From: Bacillota bacterium
GTDB taxonomy: Bacteria > Bacillota > Clostridia > Acetivibrionales > DTU013
Reading direction: 5' to 3'
DNA length: 64,000 nt
Assembly (NCBI GenBank): GCA_023435745.1
Contig: JAEZMD010000026.1
Coordinates: 124,001 to 188,000 of the forward strand
In this document: positions 43,471-52,399 of the stretch, in pieces
Numbering within the stretch: position 1 is the stretch's first letter
Layout: every line of letters starts with the position of its first letter
Notes under the pieces: model-generated
What the model saw: the letters and a program-made list of their open reading frames with translations, nothing else
The model's database searches: none
What the model was told of the DNA's origin: nothing
Program-made: the position numbers and the translations under genes

Positions 43471-44797
43471 CCCTCTTTAAATTGGCGAACTTTGTATATT
43501 CTCCAAACCATCTCAATTCTATGGTTCCGGTTGAACCGTTCCTGTGTTTTGCGATGATGACCTCTGCAATGTTTTTCTTCTCTGTTTCAGCATTATAGTA
43601 GTCATCCCTATATAAAAACATAACGATATCCGCATCCTGTTCAATGGCTCCTGATTCACGAAGGTCACTAAGCATGGGTCTGTGGTCATTTCTCGATTCA
43701 GGTCCTCTGCTTAGCTGCGACATAGTGACAACAGGCACATTCAGCTCCTTCGCCAAAATCTTCAGCGACCGGGAGATCTCAGACACTTCCTGCTGCCTGT
43801 TCTCTGACCTGCCTCTGCCCTGCATCAGCTGCAGGTAGTCGATCACGACAAGGCCGAGATTCTTCTCCAGCTTCAGCCTTCTGCATTTAGCCCTGATATC
43901 CATCACAGAAATGCCCGGTGTATCATCAATATATATCGGTGCTTCTGAAAGCGGAGCCAAAGCCTGGGCGATCTTATTCCAGTCATCATCCTCCAGCTTT
44001 CCCGTCCTCATTTTCTGGCTGTCCACCATAACCTCACTGCTGAGCATTCTGTTCACCAGCTGATCCTTGGACATTTCCAGATTGAATATTGCTACAGGCA
44101 CATGCTTCTGAACGGCCGCATACTGAGCTATGTTCAGCGCCATTGCCGTCTTTCCCATACCCGGACGCGCGGCGATCAATATCAGGTCCGAATTCTGCAG
44201 TCCGGCAGTCTTAAGATCCAGATCCGTAAAACCGGTAGGGATTCCAGTAATATAGCTTTTACTGTTGTACAGCTCCTCCAGCCGGTTAAACGTGTCCAAA
44301 AGAACATCCTTGATATGTGTAAAGCCCTGAGTGCTTCTTTTCTGCAGGATATCAAAAATGCTTTTTTCTGCCTTGTCCAGGACGTATACCGCTTCGTCCG
44401 AAGCGTCAAAGCTCATGGCTGCAATGTCCGACGATGCCTTTATCAATTTGCGGAGCAATGACTTTTCTTCAACAATCTTCGCATAATGTCTCGCATTTGC
44501 CGTCGTAGGGACTGCTCCGGCAATACTTGCAAGGTAGTCCAGACCGCCTGTCTGATCAAGGGTACCCCGGAGCTGCAATTGCTCAGATACTGTGATGATA
44601 TCCACAGGGCCGGCCTTTTCCGTAATGTCCAGAATGGCTTCGCAGATTTCCCTGTGATCCTCTCTGTAAAAATCCTCGCTGCGAATCAGCTCCGTTACGG
44701 TAGGAATGATATCTGCATCCAGCAGCATACAGCCAAGTACGGCCTGCTCTGCCTCTATGTTGTGAGGAGGTATTCTCCCGATGGTTTCCATTGTCAC
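43454..44797 (-). CDS. dnaB: Replicative DNA helicase DnaB
   Basis: Hexameric fork helicase of 447 residues. The N-terminal domain begins IPPHNIEAEQAVLGCML; the RecA-like domain has Walker A ARPGMGKTAMA, Walker B LVVIDYLQLM and ends with RNGSTGTIELRW. The GTG at 44797 has GGAGGG ten bases upstream; an ATG two codons later is also possible. It follows rplI, the usual order in Firmicutes, but with a repeated hairpin between. Confidence 0.96.
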   Translation of the reverse strand: MTMETIGRIPPHNIEAEQAVLGCMLLDADIIPTVTELIRSEDFYREDHREICEAILDITEKAGPVDIITVSEQLQLRGTLDQTGGLDYLASIAGAVPTTANARHYAKIVEEKSLLRKLIKASSDIAAMSFDASDEAVYVLDKAEKSIFDILQKRSTQGFTHIKDVLLDTFNRLEELYNSKSYITGIPTGFTDLDLKTAGLQNSDLILIAARPGMGKTAMALNIAQYAAVQKHVPVAIFNLEMSKDQLVNRMLSSEVMVDSQKMRTGKLEDDDWNKIAQALAPLSEAPIYIDDTPGISVMDIRAKCRRLKLEKNLGLVVIDYLQLMQGRGRSENRQQEVSEISRSLKILAKELNVPVVTMSQLSRGPESRNDHRPMLSDLRESGAIEQDADIVMFLYRDDYYNAETEKKNIAEVIIAKHRNGSTGTIELRWFGEYTKFANLKRDEYNR

Positions 44798-44820
44798 TAC
44801 TAAGGCTCCCTCCGCCTTTC

Positions 44821-44915
44821 GAATGTTTTAATTGTAATTCGCGCCTGCAAGGCGCTAAACATCCTCTTTGAATGTTTTAATTGTAATTCGCGCCTGCAAG
44901 GCGCTAAACATCCTC
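44821..44915 (-). repeat. Tandem pair of a 46-base hairpin-containing repeat
   Basis: 44821-44866 and 44870-44915 are identical over 46 bases (period 49). Each contains GCGCC-TGCAA-GGCGC, a 5-base stem loop flanked by AT-rich sequence. They lie between rplI and dnaB on the same transcript. No T-run follows, so they are not ordinary terminators. Confidence 0.9.
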
Positions 44916-44977
44916 AATATAATCTGCTAACGATCCCTGCAGGACGTGATACTCTCACGTTCCCTGCCCGGCGGGCT

Positions 44978-45424
44978 CTACTCATGCTCGATTTTAACAG
45001 CCAGCTTTCCGCTGACCTCCGGATACAATTTGACCTCGATCTCAAAGTTCCCGATTGATTTGATTGGCTCGGGAAGCACCATCTTCTTTTTATCAATATC
45101 GATCTTAAAACTCTTTTTCAACTGGTCGGAAATGTCCTTGCTTGTGATAGAACCGAAAAGCTTTCCGTTATCGCCGGATTTTGTTCTGATGGTAACAACA
45201 ACATCCTTCAGCCTGGCAGCAAGCTCTTTCGCCTGAGCCAATTCACGGTCCTTACGGCTCTTCTCGGCATCCTTTTTCGTTTTCATGATGTTGATATTGC
45301 TTGCACTGGCTTCAGCTGCAAGGCCTCTAGGGAAAAGGAAGTTTCTGGCATATCCATCGCTTACATTCACCAGATCCTCGGTTTTACCAAGCCCCTTTAC
45401 ATCCTGCTTTAAAATAACCTTCAT
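44978..45424 (-). CDS. rplI: 50S ribosomal protein L9
   Basis: Binds 23S rRNA domain V. The N-terminal MKVILKQDVKGLGKTEDLVNV and GYARNFLFPRGLA are signature sequences; the long connecting helix and the C-terminal domain (KLFGSITSKDISDQL) are present. Length is 148 residues, standard. It lies 44 bases after gdpP. Confidence 0.98.
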   Translation of the reverse strand: MKVILKQDVKGLGKTEDLVNVSDGYARNFLFPRGLAAEASASNINIMKTKKDAEKSRKDRELAQAKELAARLKDVVVTIRTKSGDNGKLFGSITSKDISDQLKKSFKIDIDKKKMVLPEPIKSIGNFEIEVKLYPEVSGKLAVKIEHE

Positions 45425-45468
45425 ACAAACCTCCTCAAATTTACCGTTCAGACTGTGTTCACAGCCGG

Positions 45469-47523
45469 TTATGTAGCATTTGGCCTGCTAAATTCTTTCT
45501 TGTACTCCATTATAGCATATTTTAATGCATCTATTGCATCCTCCTGAGTCATTCCTGTCAATTGTGCCCCGGCCACACTCAGATGACCGCCTCCGCCCAG
45601 CTTCTCAAGGATGATCTGCACATTGACGTCGCCTAATGATCTCCCGCTTATCCAGACCTCGCTTCCGACGCTGCACAAAACAAAGGCAGCAATAATACCT
45701 GACAGATTCAGCAGCTCGTCCGCCGCCTTTGCGGCAATCAGCTGCGCGTTTTTCATACCCGCGGGACATAGAGAGATTGCAATATCCGCATCGATTAATT
45801 CTGCATTCCTGACCACCAATGAGATGTTGGAATAGGTCTCCAGATCATTTTGGAAAAGCTGCTTCACCATTACCGTGTCCACGCCCTGCCTCCTCAGATA
45901 GGATGCCGCTTCAAAGGTCCTGACGCCGGTCTTGAAGGTAAAGCTCTTCGTATCCACCACAATACCTGCATAGAGGGCTTCAGCTTCGACCTGGGTGAGC
46001 TTCAGCTTTTCATCAATATACTGAAGCACCTCGGTGACAAGCTCAGAGGTAGAGGAAGCATAGGTTTCCTGATAGGTCAGCACCGTATCCTGTATATAAT
46101 CGGCCCCTCTTCTGTGATGGTCGATTACAACGACCTGCCTTGCGTTTGAGACCAGTTCGGGGATCTCGGTAAAGCTTTTCCGGTGAGTATCCACAATGAT
46201 AAGCAGCGTTTTGCTGTTTACCGTTTCCATGGCTTGTCCCCTGTTGATGAATAACCCTTCATATTCATCGTCTTTTTGTATTTTGGATACCAGTTGATCA
46301 ATGGTAGGGTTAACCTTGTTCAACACAATGTATGCCTTTTTATTTCTTGTCCTGACAATCCTGTAAAGCCCCAGAGAAGCGCCTAGAGAATCGATGTCCG
46401 CGTTTTCGTGCCCCATGATACATACGGAAGACGCCTGATCAATCAACTCACGCAGCGCGAAAGCAATAACTCTGGCCTTTACCCTGGTCCTCTTCTCCAA
46501 CTCGCGGGTTTTCCCGCCAAAGAAGCTGAAGCTCTCCCCATTTTTTACAACGACCTGGTCCCCACCGCGTCCTAAAGCCAGATCAATAGCGGCGGCAGAG
46601 AACCGGAAATTCTCCGACGGGCTTGAACCGTTCAGACCAAATCCCAGACTCAGTGTTACGGGAATCTTATTGCCGATGCTGATCTCTTTTACAGTATCAA
46701 GGATTTCAAATTTCTTCTCTTCCAGCTCCTTCAGATATTTTTGTTCAAAAAGGAAAATGTACTTGTCCCTCTCATATTTCTTAATAATTCCGTTGGTAAA
46801 GGACATCCACTGGACGATCTTTTTATCGATCTCGGCAAGCATCTGTGGTCTGTTTGTATCCTCCATGCTTTTCATCAGGTCATCGTAATTATCTATAACA
46901 GCTATCGCAGACATTATCTTTTCAGCGGCATATAGCCTTTTGAGCTCAACAAGCTCTGTTGTATCTATGAAATAAAAAATCAGTATGTATGAATCGGCGC
47001 CCTTTCTCGTATCGCGCCTGGACGGATTACAAAGGACACTATAATGCATTCCGTTTATCTCAACCGGCCTGGTGATGCCCGTTAATTCATCCTCCCGCTT
47101 TATGGCTACCCTTTCGCTGTCTTTCAGCTCGGCGCAGATAGACTTGATTATTCCGTCAACAGCATCTCCGGCTTCTGAAATATCCTTAAAAGGAGTATTG
47201 TACCAAATGATTGACCCATCCATCTCCGTAAAAGCCAATGGCATGGGAAAATTTAAAAGCGTATCCTTTGTTGCAGTATCGATATTAAAGTTAAGATTTT
47301 CGATAAAGCTTGATATCTCGATCTTTCTCTTATAATTCGTACTTATGTTGTAATAGGTAAGAAAGGCGAACAAAACAAAGCCGGGAATGGCAATCCTCCA
47401 ATCCAGCATTGCAATGATTCCCACAAGAAACAATATGACCCACAGATAAAACCCGGCGCGGGGGATTAGTAAACCAAGAAATTTTTTGCTGTCCATATTA
47501 GCGGAGGTCATAAACCCCCTCAT
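45469..47523 (-). CDS. gdpP: Cyclic di-AMP phosphodiesterase GdpP
   Basis: Degrades c-di-AMP, which controls potassium and wall homeostasis. Order of parts: two membrane helices (about residues 20-65), a degenerate PAS domain, a degenerate GGDEF domain (GRGGDQVVVKNG), then DHH (GHENADIDSLGASLGL, VVVIDHHRRG) and DHHA1 with GGGGHLSVAGAQ. Length is 684 residues. The ATG at 47523 overlaps the previous stop (ATGA) and has AGGAGG 8 bases before it. The gene order with rplI and dnaB is the common one. Confidence 0.95.
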   Translation of the reverse strand: MRGFMTSANMDSKKFLGLLIPRAGFYLWVILFLVGIIAMLDWRIAIPGFVLFAFLTYYNISTNYKRKIEISSFIENLNFNIDTATKDTLLNFPMPLAFTEMDGSIIWYNTPFKDISEAGDAVDGIIKSICAELKDSERVAIKREDELTGITRPVEINGMHYSVLCNPSRRDTRKGADSYILIFYFIDTTELVELKRLYAAEKIMSAIAVIDNYDDLMKSMEDTNRPQMLAEIDKKIVQWMSFTNGIIKKYERDKYIFLFEQKYLKELEEKKFEILDTVKEISIGNKIPVTLSLGFGLNGSSPSENFRFSAAAIDLALGRGGDQVVVKNGESFSFFGGKTRELEKRTRVKARVIAFALRELIDQASSVCIMGHENADIDSLGASLGLYRIVRTRNKKAYIVLNKVNPTIDQLVSKIQKDDEYEGLFINRGQAMETVNSKTLLIIVDTHRKSFTEIPELVSNARQVVVIDHHRRGADYIQDTVLTYQETYASSTSELVTEVLQYIDEKLKLTQVEAEALYAGIVVDTKSFTFKTGVRTFEAASYLRRQGVDTVMVKQLFQNDLETYSNISLVVRNAELIDADIAISLCPAGMKNAQLIAAKAADELLNLSGIIAAFVLCSVGSEVWISGRSLGDVNVQIILEKLGGGGHLSVAGAQLTGMTQEDAIDALKYAIMEYKKEFSRPNAT

Positions 47524-47858
47524 TTCTCCTTCCTCCTGAAGCTGCCCAAATGCCGTGACAGTTCTGACAGATCACCATAGTACTTTTCAACATCATGGTT
47601 TTCGACCAACCCCAGCTTCACTTTATTGTGCACCTTCATTTCAATGGCATTGTAGCTGATTCCAAGGCGCTTTCCCAGCAGGTAGCTGATCAGGATGATG
47701 TTGGAGAGGATCTCCGATACCGCTTCGTGCATTTCCTCCCTGACTCCTCTTGCCAATACCTTGAATAGATTCGCCAAATCAGTAAGCAGCTCACTTTTCA
47801 GCCATTCAATCAATTTGATATTTCTGGTTATGTCGATTTCCTTCTCTATCACTGCCAT
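47520..47858 (-). CDS. MazG-like family protein
   Basis: A 112-residue helical protein resembling the MazG-like family that accompanies gdpP in many Clostridia. It has a helical core WLKSELLTDLANLFKVLARG and NIILISYLLGKRLGI. The clear EExxE-type metal site of active MazG pyrophosphatases is not obvious, so nucleotide hydrolysis is doubtful. It is coupled to gdpP by a 4-base overlap. Confidence 0.8.
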   Translation of the reverse strand: MAVIEKEIDITRNIKLIEWLKSELLTDLANLFKVLARGVREEMHEAVSEILSNIILISYLLGKRLGISYNAIEMKVHNKVKLGLVENHDVEKYYGDLSELSRHLGSFRRKEK

Positions 47859-47977
47859 ATAATCAACTCCTGCCCGCCTTTGAGATCCATATTAATTCCC
47901 TTAGGCTAAGTCTTCCGTTAATCGGTAGATTGATTATATCACATTTTTTCCCATTTCCCGCAACAATTACCTTGTGG

Positions 47978-48811
47978 TCAGCGTTTCTCCGGTGAAACAG
48001 GATAGGAGCCCAGTATCTTTAAAAAGGTAGTTTTCTTCCTGACCATTGTCAGCGCGTCCTTCAATTCATCATCTTCTCTGTGTCCAATTAGGTCCACAAA
48101 AAATATGTATCTTCCAAGCATGTTCCCGGCCGGTCTGGATTCAATACGGGTCATATTGATATCCCAAAGGTTAAAAATGTCCAATATCCTGTAAAGACTG
48201 CCCGGCTCGTCTTCAGTGGAAAAAACAATGGAGGTTTTGTCCCTTCCCGTCCTGCCCGCATCAGTTTTGCTTACAACTACAAACCTCGTACGGTTATTAT
48301 CATGATCCTGTATATCCGATACCGCAATTTCCAGTCCATAGACCTCCGCTGCCACGGCAGAACCGATCGCAGCAAAATCCCCCGCGCCCCCGCTAACCTC
48401 TTCAGCCGCTGCAGCCGTACTGTAGACAGCCTTTGTCTGCGCATACGGAAGCTGCTCCGACAAAAATCTCCTGCACTGTCCCAATGGCTGCGGGTGAGAG
48501 AGAATATACCTGATCTTTGACAAATCCGTTCCTCTTCTGACCAGCAAATGCTCCCTGATCGGGATGATCTGCTCAGCCTTTATATTCAATGCGACATCCA
48601 GTGCAATCATATCCATTGTAACATTTACAGCACCTTCAATGGAATTTTCTATCGGCACAATCGCTTCATCCAGCCTGTCGTCCTGTACAGCCATCAATAT
48701 CTCAGGAATTGAAGCAAAGTCCTGCGCCGTATGAGGTACTCCTGCCATGTACTTATTCAGTGCTTCATGAGAAAATGTGCCCTTTGGGCCAAGATATCCA
48801 ATTTTTATCAT
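47978..48811 (-). CDS. pheA: Prephenate dehydratase
   Basis: Converts prephenate to phenylpyruvate in phenylalanine synthesis. It begins IGYLGPKGTFSHEAL and contains the catalytic NRTRFVVV; the ACT regulatory domain includes TRIESRPAGNMLGRYIFFVD (key residues ESRP), which binds phenylalanine. Length is 277 residues, a monofunctional enzyme without a chorismate mutase part. The leader contains an imperfect 18-base direct repeat (48854-48864 and 48872-48882). It lies between the mobile element and the gdpP cluster. Confidence 0.96.
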   Translation of the reverse strand: MIKIGYLGPKGTFSHEALNKYMAGVPHTAQDFASIPEILMAVQDDRLDEAIVPIENSIEGAVNVTMDMIALDVALNIKAEQIIPIREHLLVRRGTDLSKIRYILSHPQPLGQCRRFLSEQLPYAQTKAVYSTAAAAEEVSGGAGDFAAIGSAVAAEVYGLEIAVSDIQDHDNNRTRFVVVSKTDAGRTGRDKTSIVFSTEDEPGSLYRILDIFNLWDINMTRIESRPAGNMLGRYIFFVDLIGHREDDELKDALTMVRKKTTFLKILGSYPVSPEKR

Positions 48812-48928
48812 CTAAACCTCATCCTGCTTTGCCTCAAGCAATTGATTCACTCTAAGTGATTGTTTCTCTTCAAGTGATTGTTCTACTTAGGCAATTATTC
48901 CACTTTCAGCGGTTTTTTCCGCATTACT

Positions 48929-48957
48929 ATAATACCATTAAAATTTTGTTTTTCCAA
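48929..48957 (-). promoter_or_regulatory. Sigma-A promoter of pheA
   Basis: On the minus strand TTGGAA, 17 bases, TATTAT. It is 118 bases before the pheA start. A short GCGG(A6)CCGC stem follows in the leader. Because this promoter looks intact, the left end of the integrated element must lie to its right. Confidence 0.65.
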
Positions 48958-49046
48958 TATTCTTGTTTACGACTTTATTATCCGGGTAGATATATAGTAC
49001 AACCTCATGGTTGATAACATAAAATTACCGGAAAGGGTTGAGTCCA

Positions 49047-49094
49047 ATGGGATATTTTAATAACGGACAGAAGGGAAGGACAAATCCAAGGTAA
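49047..49094 (+). CDS. Possible 15-codon open frame in a short transcription unit
   Basis: An ATG with GAAAGGG nearby starts a 15-residue basic frame (MGYFNNGQKGRTNPR), followed by a CTGCTC/GAGCAG stem and a strong terminator at 49160-49192. A plausible promoter (TTTACG, 17 bases, GATATA) lies at about 48968-48996. The unit might instead be a small RNA. It fills part of the 496-base gap between pheA and the recombinase gene; I see nothing else there. Confidence 0.25.
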   Translation: MGYFNNGQKGRTNPR

Positions 49095-49159
49095 AGAAAG
49101 CACGAGGAAACACATTTGAAACAAACGAAGTACAATGACTGCTCAACGGGAGCAGGGTG

Positions 49160-49192
49160 ACGGCCGGATTAACAAGTTAGGTATCCGGCCGT
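49160..49192. terminator. Strong palindromic terminator near the left end of the element
   Basis: ACGGCCGGAT (49160-49169) and ATCCGGCCGT (49183-49192) form a perfect 10-base stem followed by TT and AT-rich sequence. It could stop transcription from the left unit and from the recombinase gene on the other strand. Confidence 0.7.
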
Positions 49193-49307
49193 TTAACTGT
49201 CCAAAAACAAATAATCATTCTTTATTATAAAAAAAGGGCCGGAATTAGGCAGCTTCCCATAGGGACATTTTGTGAACCGTGGTAGTTTGGTTGAGGCAGA
49301 CAGCAGA

Positions 49308-50972
49308 TTAAGCTGTCTGCCTTTGCCGTTGTTCAGCTATTTTTTCGGCTTCTTCAGCGAAGGCGCCGATGACGCCGATGTCACGGTAGTGGATTATAAC
49401 TTTCTGCTCCGACGTTCTTGAGTATCGTTCAGCCCGTTCTCCGATCTCAATCTTCTCTATGAAGAGGTTGAGAAGCTCGCCGCTTAGCTCATTAATCTCG
49501 GTATACCTTTTCGCCTTATCAATGAACCGGGTGACGTTGGCGATGGAGTTTTGCAGTTCCTCAATGCGCTCTGCTGTTTTAGGAATTCGCTCTTTTAGAT
49601 TTTTTTGCTCTGTGTTGTAATCACCTGACAGCATTCTGAACTGCTCGTTGGTTACTTTGCCAAGAACATTGTCCTCATATAAGCGCTTGAATAAGGCGCT
49701 GAGCTCGGTGTCCCTGCGGCGCATCAATTCCAGTTCCCTTTGGAGCCGTTCAATCTCGCGTCGGGTTTCAGCATTGTTTTTACGGTTGATGTACTGTATG
49801 AATAACACCTCCTGCTGCCGCGCGAAGTGAGTTACTCTACGCAAATCGTCCAGCACGATCGCCGCCAAGTGGATTTCCCGAAGGTAATGGGCACTGCACT
49901 CTTCCTTGCCGAACTTCTTGTAAGTGGAACACATGAAGTTGTTTTTTATAGCGTTCATGGTATGCGCCCGGTGGAGAACCATAGTTCCTCCGCAGTCGGC
50001 ACAGCGTACTAAACCGGAGAACATATTCTGCTCTGCCATGTTTGCCCTGCGCCGTTTGTGAGTCCTGATGTCCTGTACGATATCCCAAGTTTCCTTCGTC
50101 ACCAGTGGCTCGTGTGTGTTCTCGAACCGAAGCTGCTCGGACTCAGGTCGATAAATGCGCTTTTTGTTCTTATAGGAAACGGTGGTAGATTTCAGGCTGA
50201 TAGTGTGTCCGAGATAGGCCTCATCTTCAAGAATTCCGGCGACGGTCTTTTGACACCAATTGTATGGTCGGGTAACATCCACATTGCTTAAGAGTGCACC
50301 TGTTTTGCTGTAGTAGTAATTGCCGGGAGTAAGGACTTTCTCGTTTTTCAGGAGTTTCGCAATTTGCGAGGGGCCTTTACCCCCGACGCAGAGGTTGAAA
50401 ATCCTTTGCACAATTGGCGCCGTATCCTCGTCGGGAACAATCTTTTTCTTCGGATTGTTCTCATCCTTTTTGTAGCCATAGGGCGCTCTTGTGGCAACTC
50501 TTTCGCCTCGCTCCGCCTGAGCTTTTTTGACCGCCCGGATTTTCTTGCTGGTATCCTTGGCATAGAAATCGTTGAACAGATTCTTAAACGGGGTGAAGTC
50601 GTTATCACCATAAAGGCTGTCCACGTTGTCGTTTATGGCGATAAAGCGGATGCCGTTGCTGGGGAACACCATCTCGGTATAATGCCCGACCAGTAAGTAG
50701 TTTCTCCCCAATCGCGACATATCCTTGACGATGATGGTTGCCACCCTGCCATTTTCTACCAGCCTCATAACTTCGTTCCAGCCGGGGCGGTCAAAGTTAG
50801 TGCCGCTGTAACCATCGTCAGAAAGGAAGAGAATGTTTTCAAAACCATTGTCAGCAGCGTATTTTTCCAGCATCAGCCTTTGATTCTGAATGCTGTTGGA
50901 CTCGCCGTCGCGTTCGTCCTCCTGGCTCAGTCTGCCGTAGAGTATTGTGTATTTTTGGTTTGCCTGTATCAT
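49308..50972 (-). CDS. Large serine recombinase (TndX/DUF4368-type site-specific integrase)
   Basis: A 554-residue enzyme that would insert and excise the element. The N-terminal resolvase domain starts YTILYGRLSQED, with the nucleophile serine at residue 16, and includes IVKDMSRLGRN. A recombinase domain (GERVATRAPYGYKKD; WCQKTVAGILEDEAYLG) follows, then a zinc ribbon with CADCGG...C, a coiled coil (ETRREIERLQRELELMRRRD) and a DUF4368-like C-terminal end (KVIIHYRDIGVIG). ATG 50972 has AAAGGAGG seven bases upstream; longer reading to 51044 is not needed. Its 3' end faces the element's left border. Confidence 0.94.
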   Translation of the reverse strand: MIQANQKYTILYGRLSQEDERDGESNSIQNQRLMLEKYAADNGFENILFLSDDGYSGTNFDRPGWNEVMRLVENGRVATIIVKDMSRLGRNYLLVGHYTEMVFPSNGIRFIAINDNVDSLYGDNDFTPFKNLFNDFYAKDTSKKIRAVKKAQAERGERVATRAPYGYKKDENNPKKKIVPDEDTAPIVQRIFNLCVGGKGPSQIAKLLKNEKVLTPGNYYYSKTGALLSNVDVTRPYNWCQKTVAGILEDEAYLGHTISLKSTTVSYKNKKRIYRPESEQLRFENTHEPLVTKETWDIVQDIRTHKRRRANMAEQNMFSGLVRCADCGGTMVLHRAHTMNAIKNNFMCSTYKKFGKEECSAHYLREIHLAAIVLDDLRRVTHFARQQEVLFIQYINRKNNAETRREIERLQRELELMRRRDTELSALFKRLYEDNVLGKVTNEQFRMLSGDYNTEQKNLKERIPKTAERIEELQNSIANVTRFIDKAKRYTEINELSGELLNLFIEKIEIGERAERYSRTSEQKVIIHYRDIGVIGAFAEEAEKIAEQRQRQTA

Positions 50973-51087
50973 AAATACCTCCTTTTCGTTTGGCAAACCG
51001 ATACGGAATGCTGGGTCTGCGGATTGCTCCGCAATCCCAAGCATACCGAAGAGCTTGCCGGAAGTCTACTGAATTCCTGAAAGAATT

Positions 51088-51501
51088 TCATCTATTTTCC
51101 TGCTCTTTGTCGATAAGTGTAAGGAGCTTGTCCGTGGGCGTTGAGGCTGAGGATTTAGGGAACACCGAGCTTACGAGAAACTTTTTCCCAGCTATGTCCA
51201 TATGCCGTTCAAGGCAGAAGGTGTCGGCATTTTCCTTTATTTCTGTATCCTCAAACAGTGGAATAGGCTTGCCGTCAAGGGTTTTGTCCCTTATTCCCGC
51301 CGTTTCATAGCTGCCCCAGATGCCGGTTTCAAAGTAATGTCGTGATTCCTTTTTGGTTTTCCTACGCCATATACGGTGCTTTCGAATGCCATTCTTTTTG
51401 AACAGTTTCTCAATTTTTTCTCTGCTCGGATGCCCTTCGGGAAGCAGATAGATGTAGTCAGGAAAGACATAAGCGGTGATACATTCCTGCTGTGGCTTCA
51501 T
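51088..51501 (-). CDS. Element protein of unknown function
   Basis: A 137-residue soluble, basic protein with no motif I recognise. It begins MKPQQECITAYVFPDYIYLLPEG and contains a basic stretch HRIWRRKTKKESRHYFE. GGAGGG lies before the ATG. It lies 115 bases upstream of the recombinase gene and 30 after the second ribbon-helix-helix gene, in one minus-strand run. Confidence 0.7.
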   Translation of the reverse strand: MKPQQECITAYVFPDYIYLLPEGHPSREKIEKLFKKNGIRKHRIWRRKTKKESRHYFETGIWGSYETAGIRDKTLDGKPIPLFEDTEIKENADTFCLERHMDIAGKKFLVSSVFPKSSASTPTDKLLTLIDKEQENR

Positions 51502-51531
51502 GAATTCATCCCTCCTATCGGGGTCATTACC

Positions 51532-51969
51532 TTAATATTTATCATTTTCATCATCCTCCATGTAACGAATTTCCGTCCTGTGCTTGACGGCTACGCTTAA
51601 GGGTACATAGCCTCTGCTGTTGTTTACCATGCTCACAGCTTTGCCCCGGAGCTTCTGTGTATCGAGGTACGGAACCTCCATAATCGACGCTAGAAACAGA
51701 TTCATCTGCGCCATCTCAACCGCGATTTTGTATGACAGCTTGGCGAGGTGTTCCTCCAGATTCCGTATTTCACTATGCTGTATTTTTGAATACACCTCGG
51801 CAATCTCGCTACCGAATTCTCGCAGCATATCGCGGCTGACATACTCACGGATTGCCGCATTTATGAATTCGGAGCGGTTCTCAAATCCAAATCGCTTATG
51901 GTTTTCATCAGCGATCCGCAGAGTTTCTTCGGGCAGCGACACCGTTATTTTCTCAATCCCCCGGCTCAT
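51532..51969 (-). CDS. CopG/ribbon-helix-helix DNA-binding protein 2
   Basis: A 145-residue protein. The N-terminal 50 residues follow the ribbon-helix-helix pattern: strand EKITVSLPEETLRIAD, helix, then FENRSEFINAAIREYVS. A helical extension and a tail GYVPLSVAVKHRTEIRYMED follow. ATG 51969 has GGAGG upstream and overlaps the first RHH gene by 17 bases. Likely a dimeric repressor or partition/mobilisation accessory factor. Confidence 0.8.
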   Translation of the reverse strand: MSRGIEKITVSLPEETLRIADENHKRFGFENRSEFINAAIREYVSRDMLREFGSEIAEVYSKIQHSEIRNLEEHLAKLSYKIAVEMAQMNLFLASIMEVPYLDTQKLRGKAVSMVNNSRGYVPLSVAVKHRTEIRYMEDDENDKY

Positions 51970-52399
51970 TGAGCGCTTCCTCCCTCCAGAGAATGCCTTG
52001 CTGAAAGGCATATATCCTGTCGTAGCGGATGTTCCCGATGGTGCTCTTTACGTCGGCAACACACTTTTTTCTGAGCTTTTCCATCAGCTCATCGGTCATG
52101 CCTTTTACCTGACTGGCGGTGACATTTGCCATCAGGGAATACTCCACGCACATCCGAAACAGCTGACGGCAGATCCGCGCTTCGAGTTTGCCCATCTGAT
52201 TTTCAAGGAACGACAGCGTCGTCTTGTTGACATATTCCTGGCTCGATTCTGACTGCAAAAACCCGAGATAGAACTCTAGCGCCCTGCAGACAAACTCGCT
52301 CCGGCTTGAGATTTCATGCAGCGGATAGGCGGCGTCAACCTGCCTAATCATGTCGGGACGCATCCATATAGCAACCTTTTCTTTCTTGTCCTTAGTCAT
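51953..52399 (-). CDS. Ribbon-helix-helix-like protein 1
   Basis: A 148-residue protein with the strand KVAIWMRPDMIRQVDA followed by SSRSEFVCRALEFYLG, the ribbon-helix-helix order, and a helical C-terminal part (LENQMGKLEARICRQLFRM). GGAGG stands before ATG 52399. It is translationally coupled to the second RHH gene. Two such genes in tandem suggest hetero- or alternative complexes on the element's DNA sites. Confidence 0.78.
   Translation of the reverse strand: MTKDKKEKVAIWMRPDMIRQVDAAYPLHEISSRSEFVCRALEFYLGFLQSESSQEYVNKTTLSFLENQMGKLEARICRQLFRMCVEYSLMANVTASQVKGMTDELMEKLRKKCVADVKSTIGNIRYDRIYAFQQGILWREEALNEPGD

Noticed and set aside
48830..48900. Short minus-strand frame across the 18-base repeats in the pheA leader, as an attenuator peptide
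   Set aside because: It lacks a start codon behind a ribosome binding site and is not enriched in phenylalanine codons, so attenuation is unsupported.
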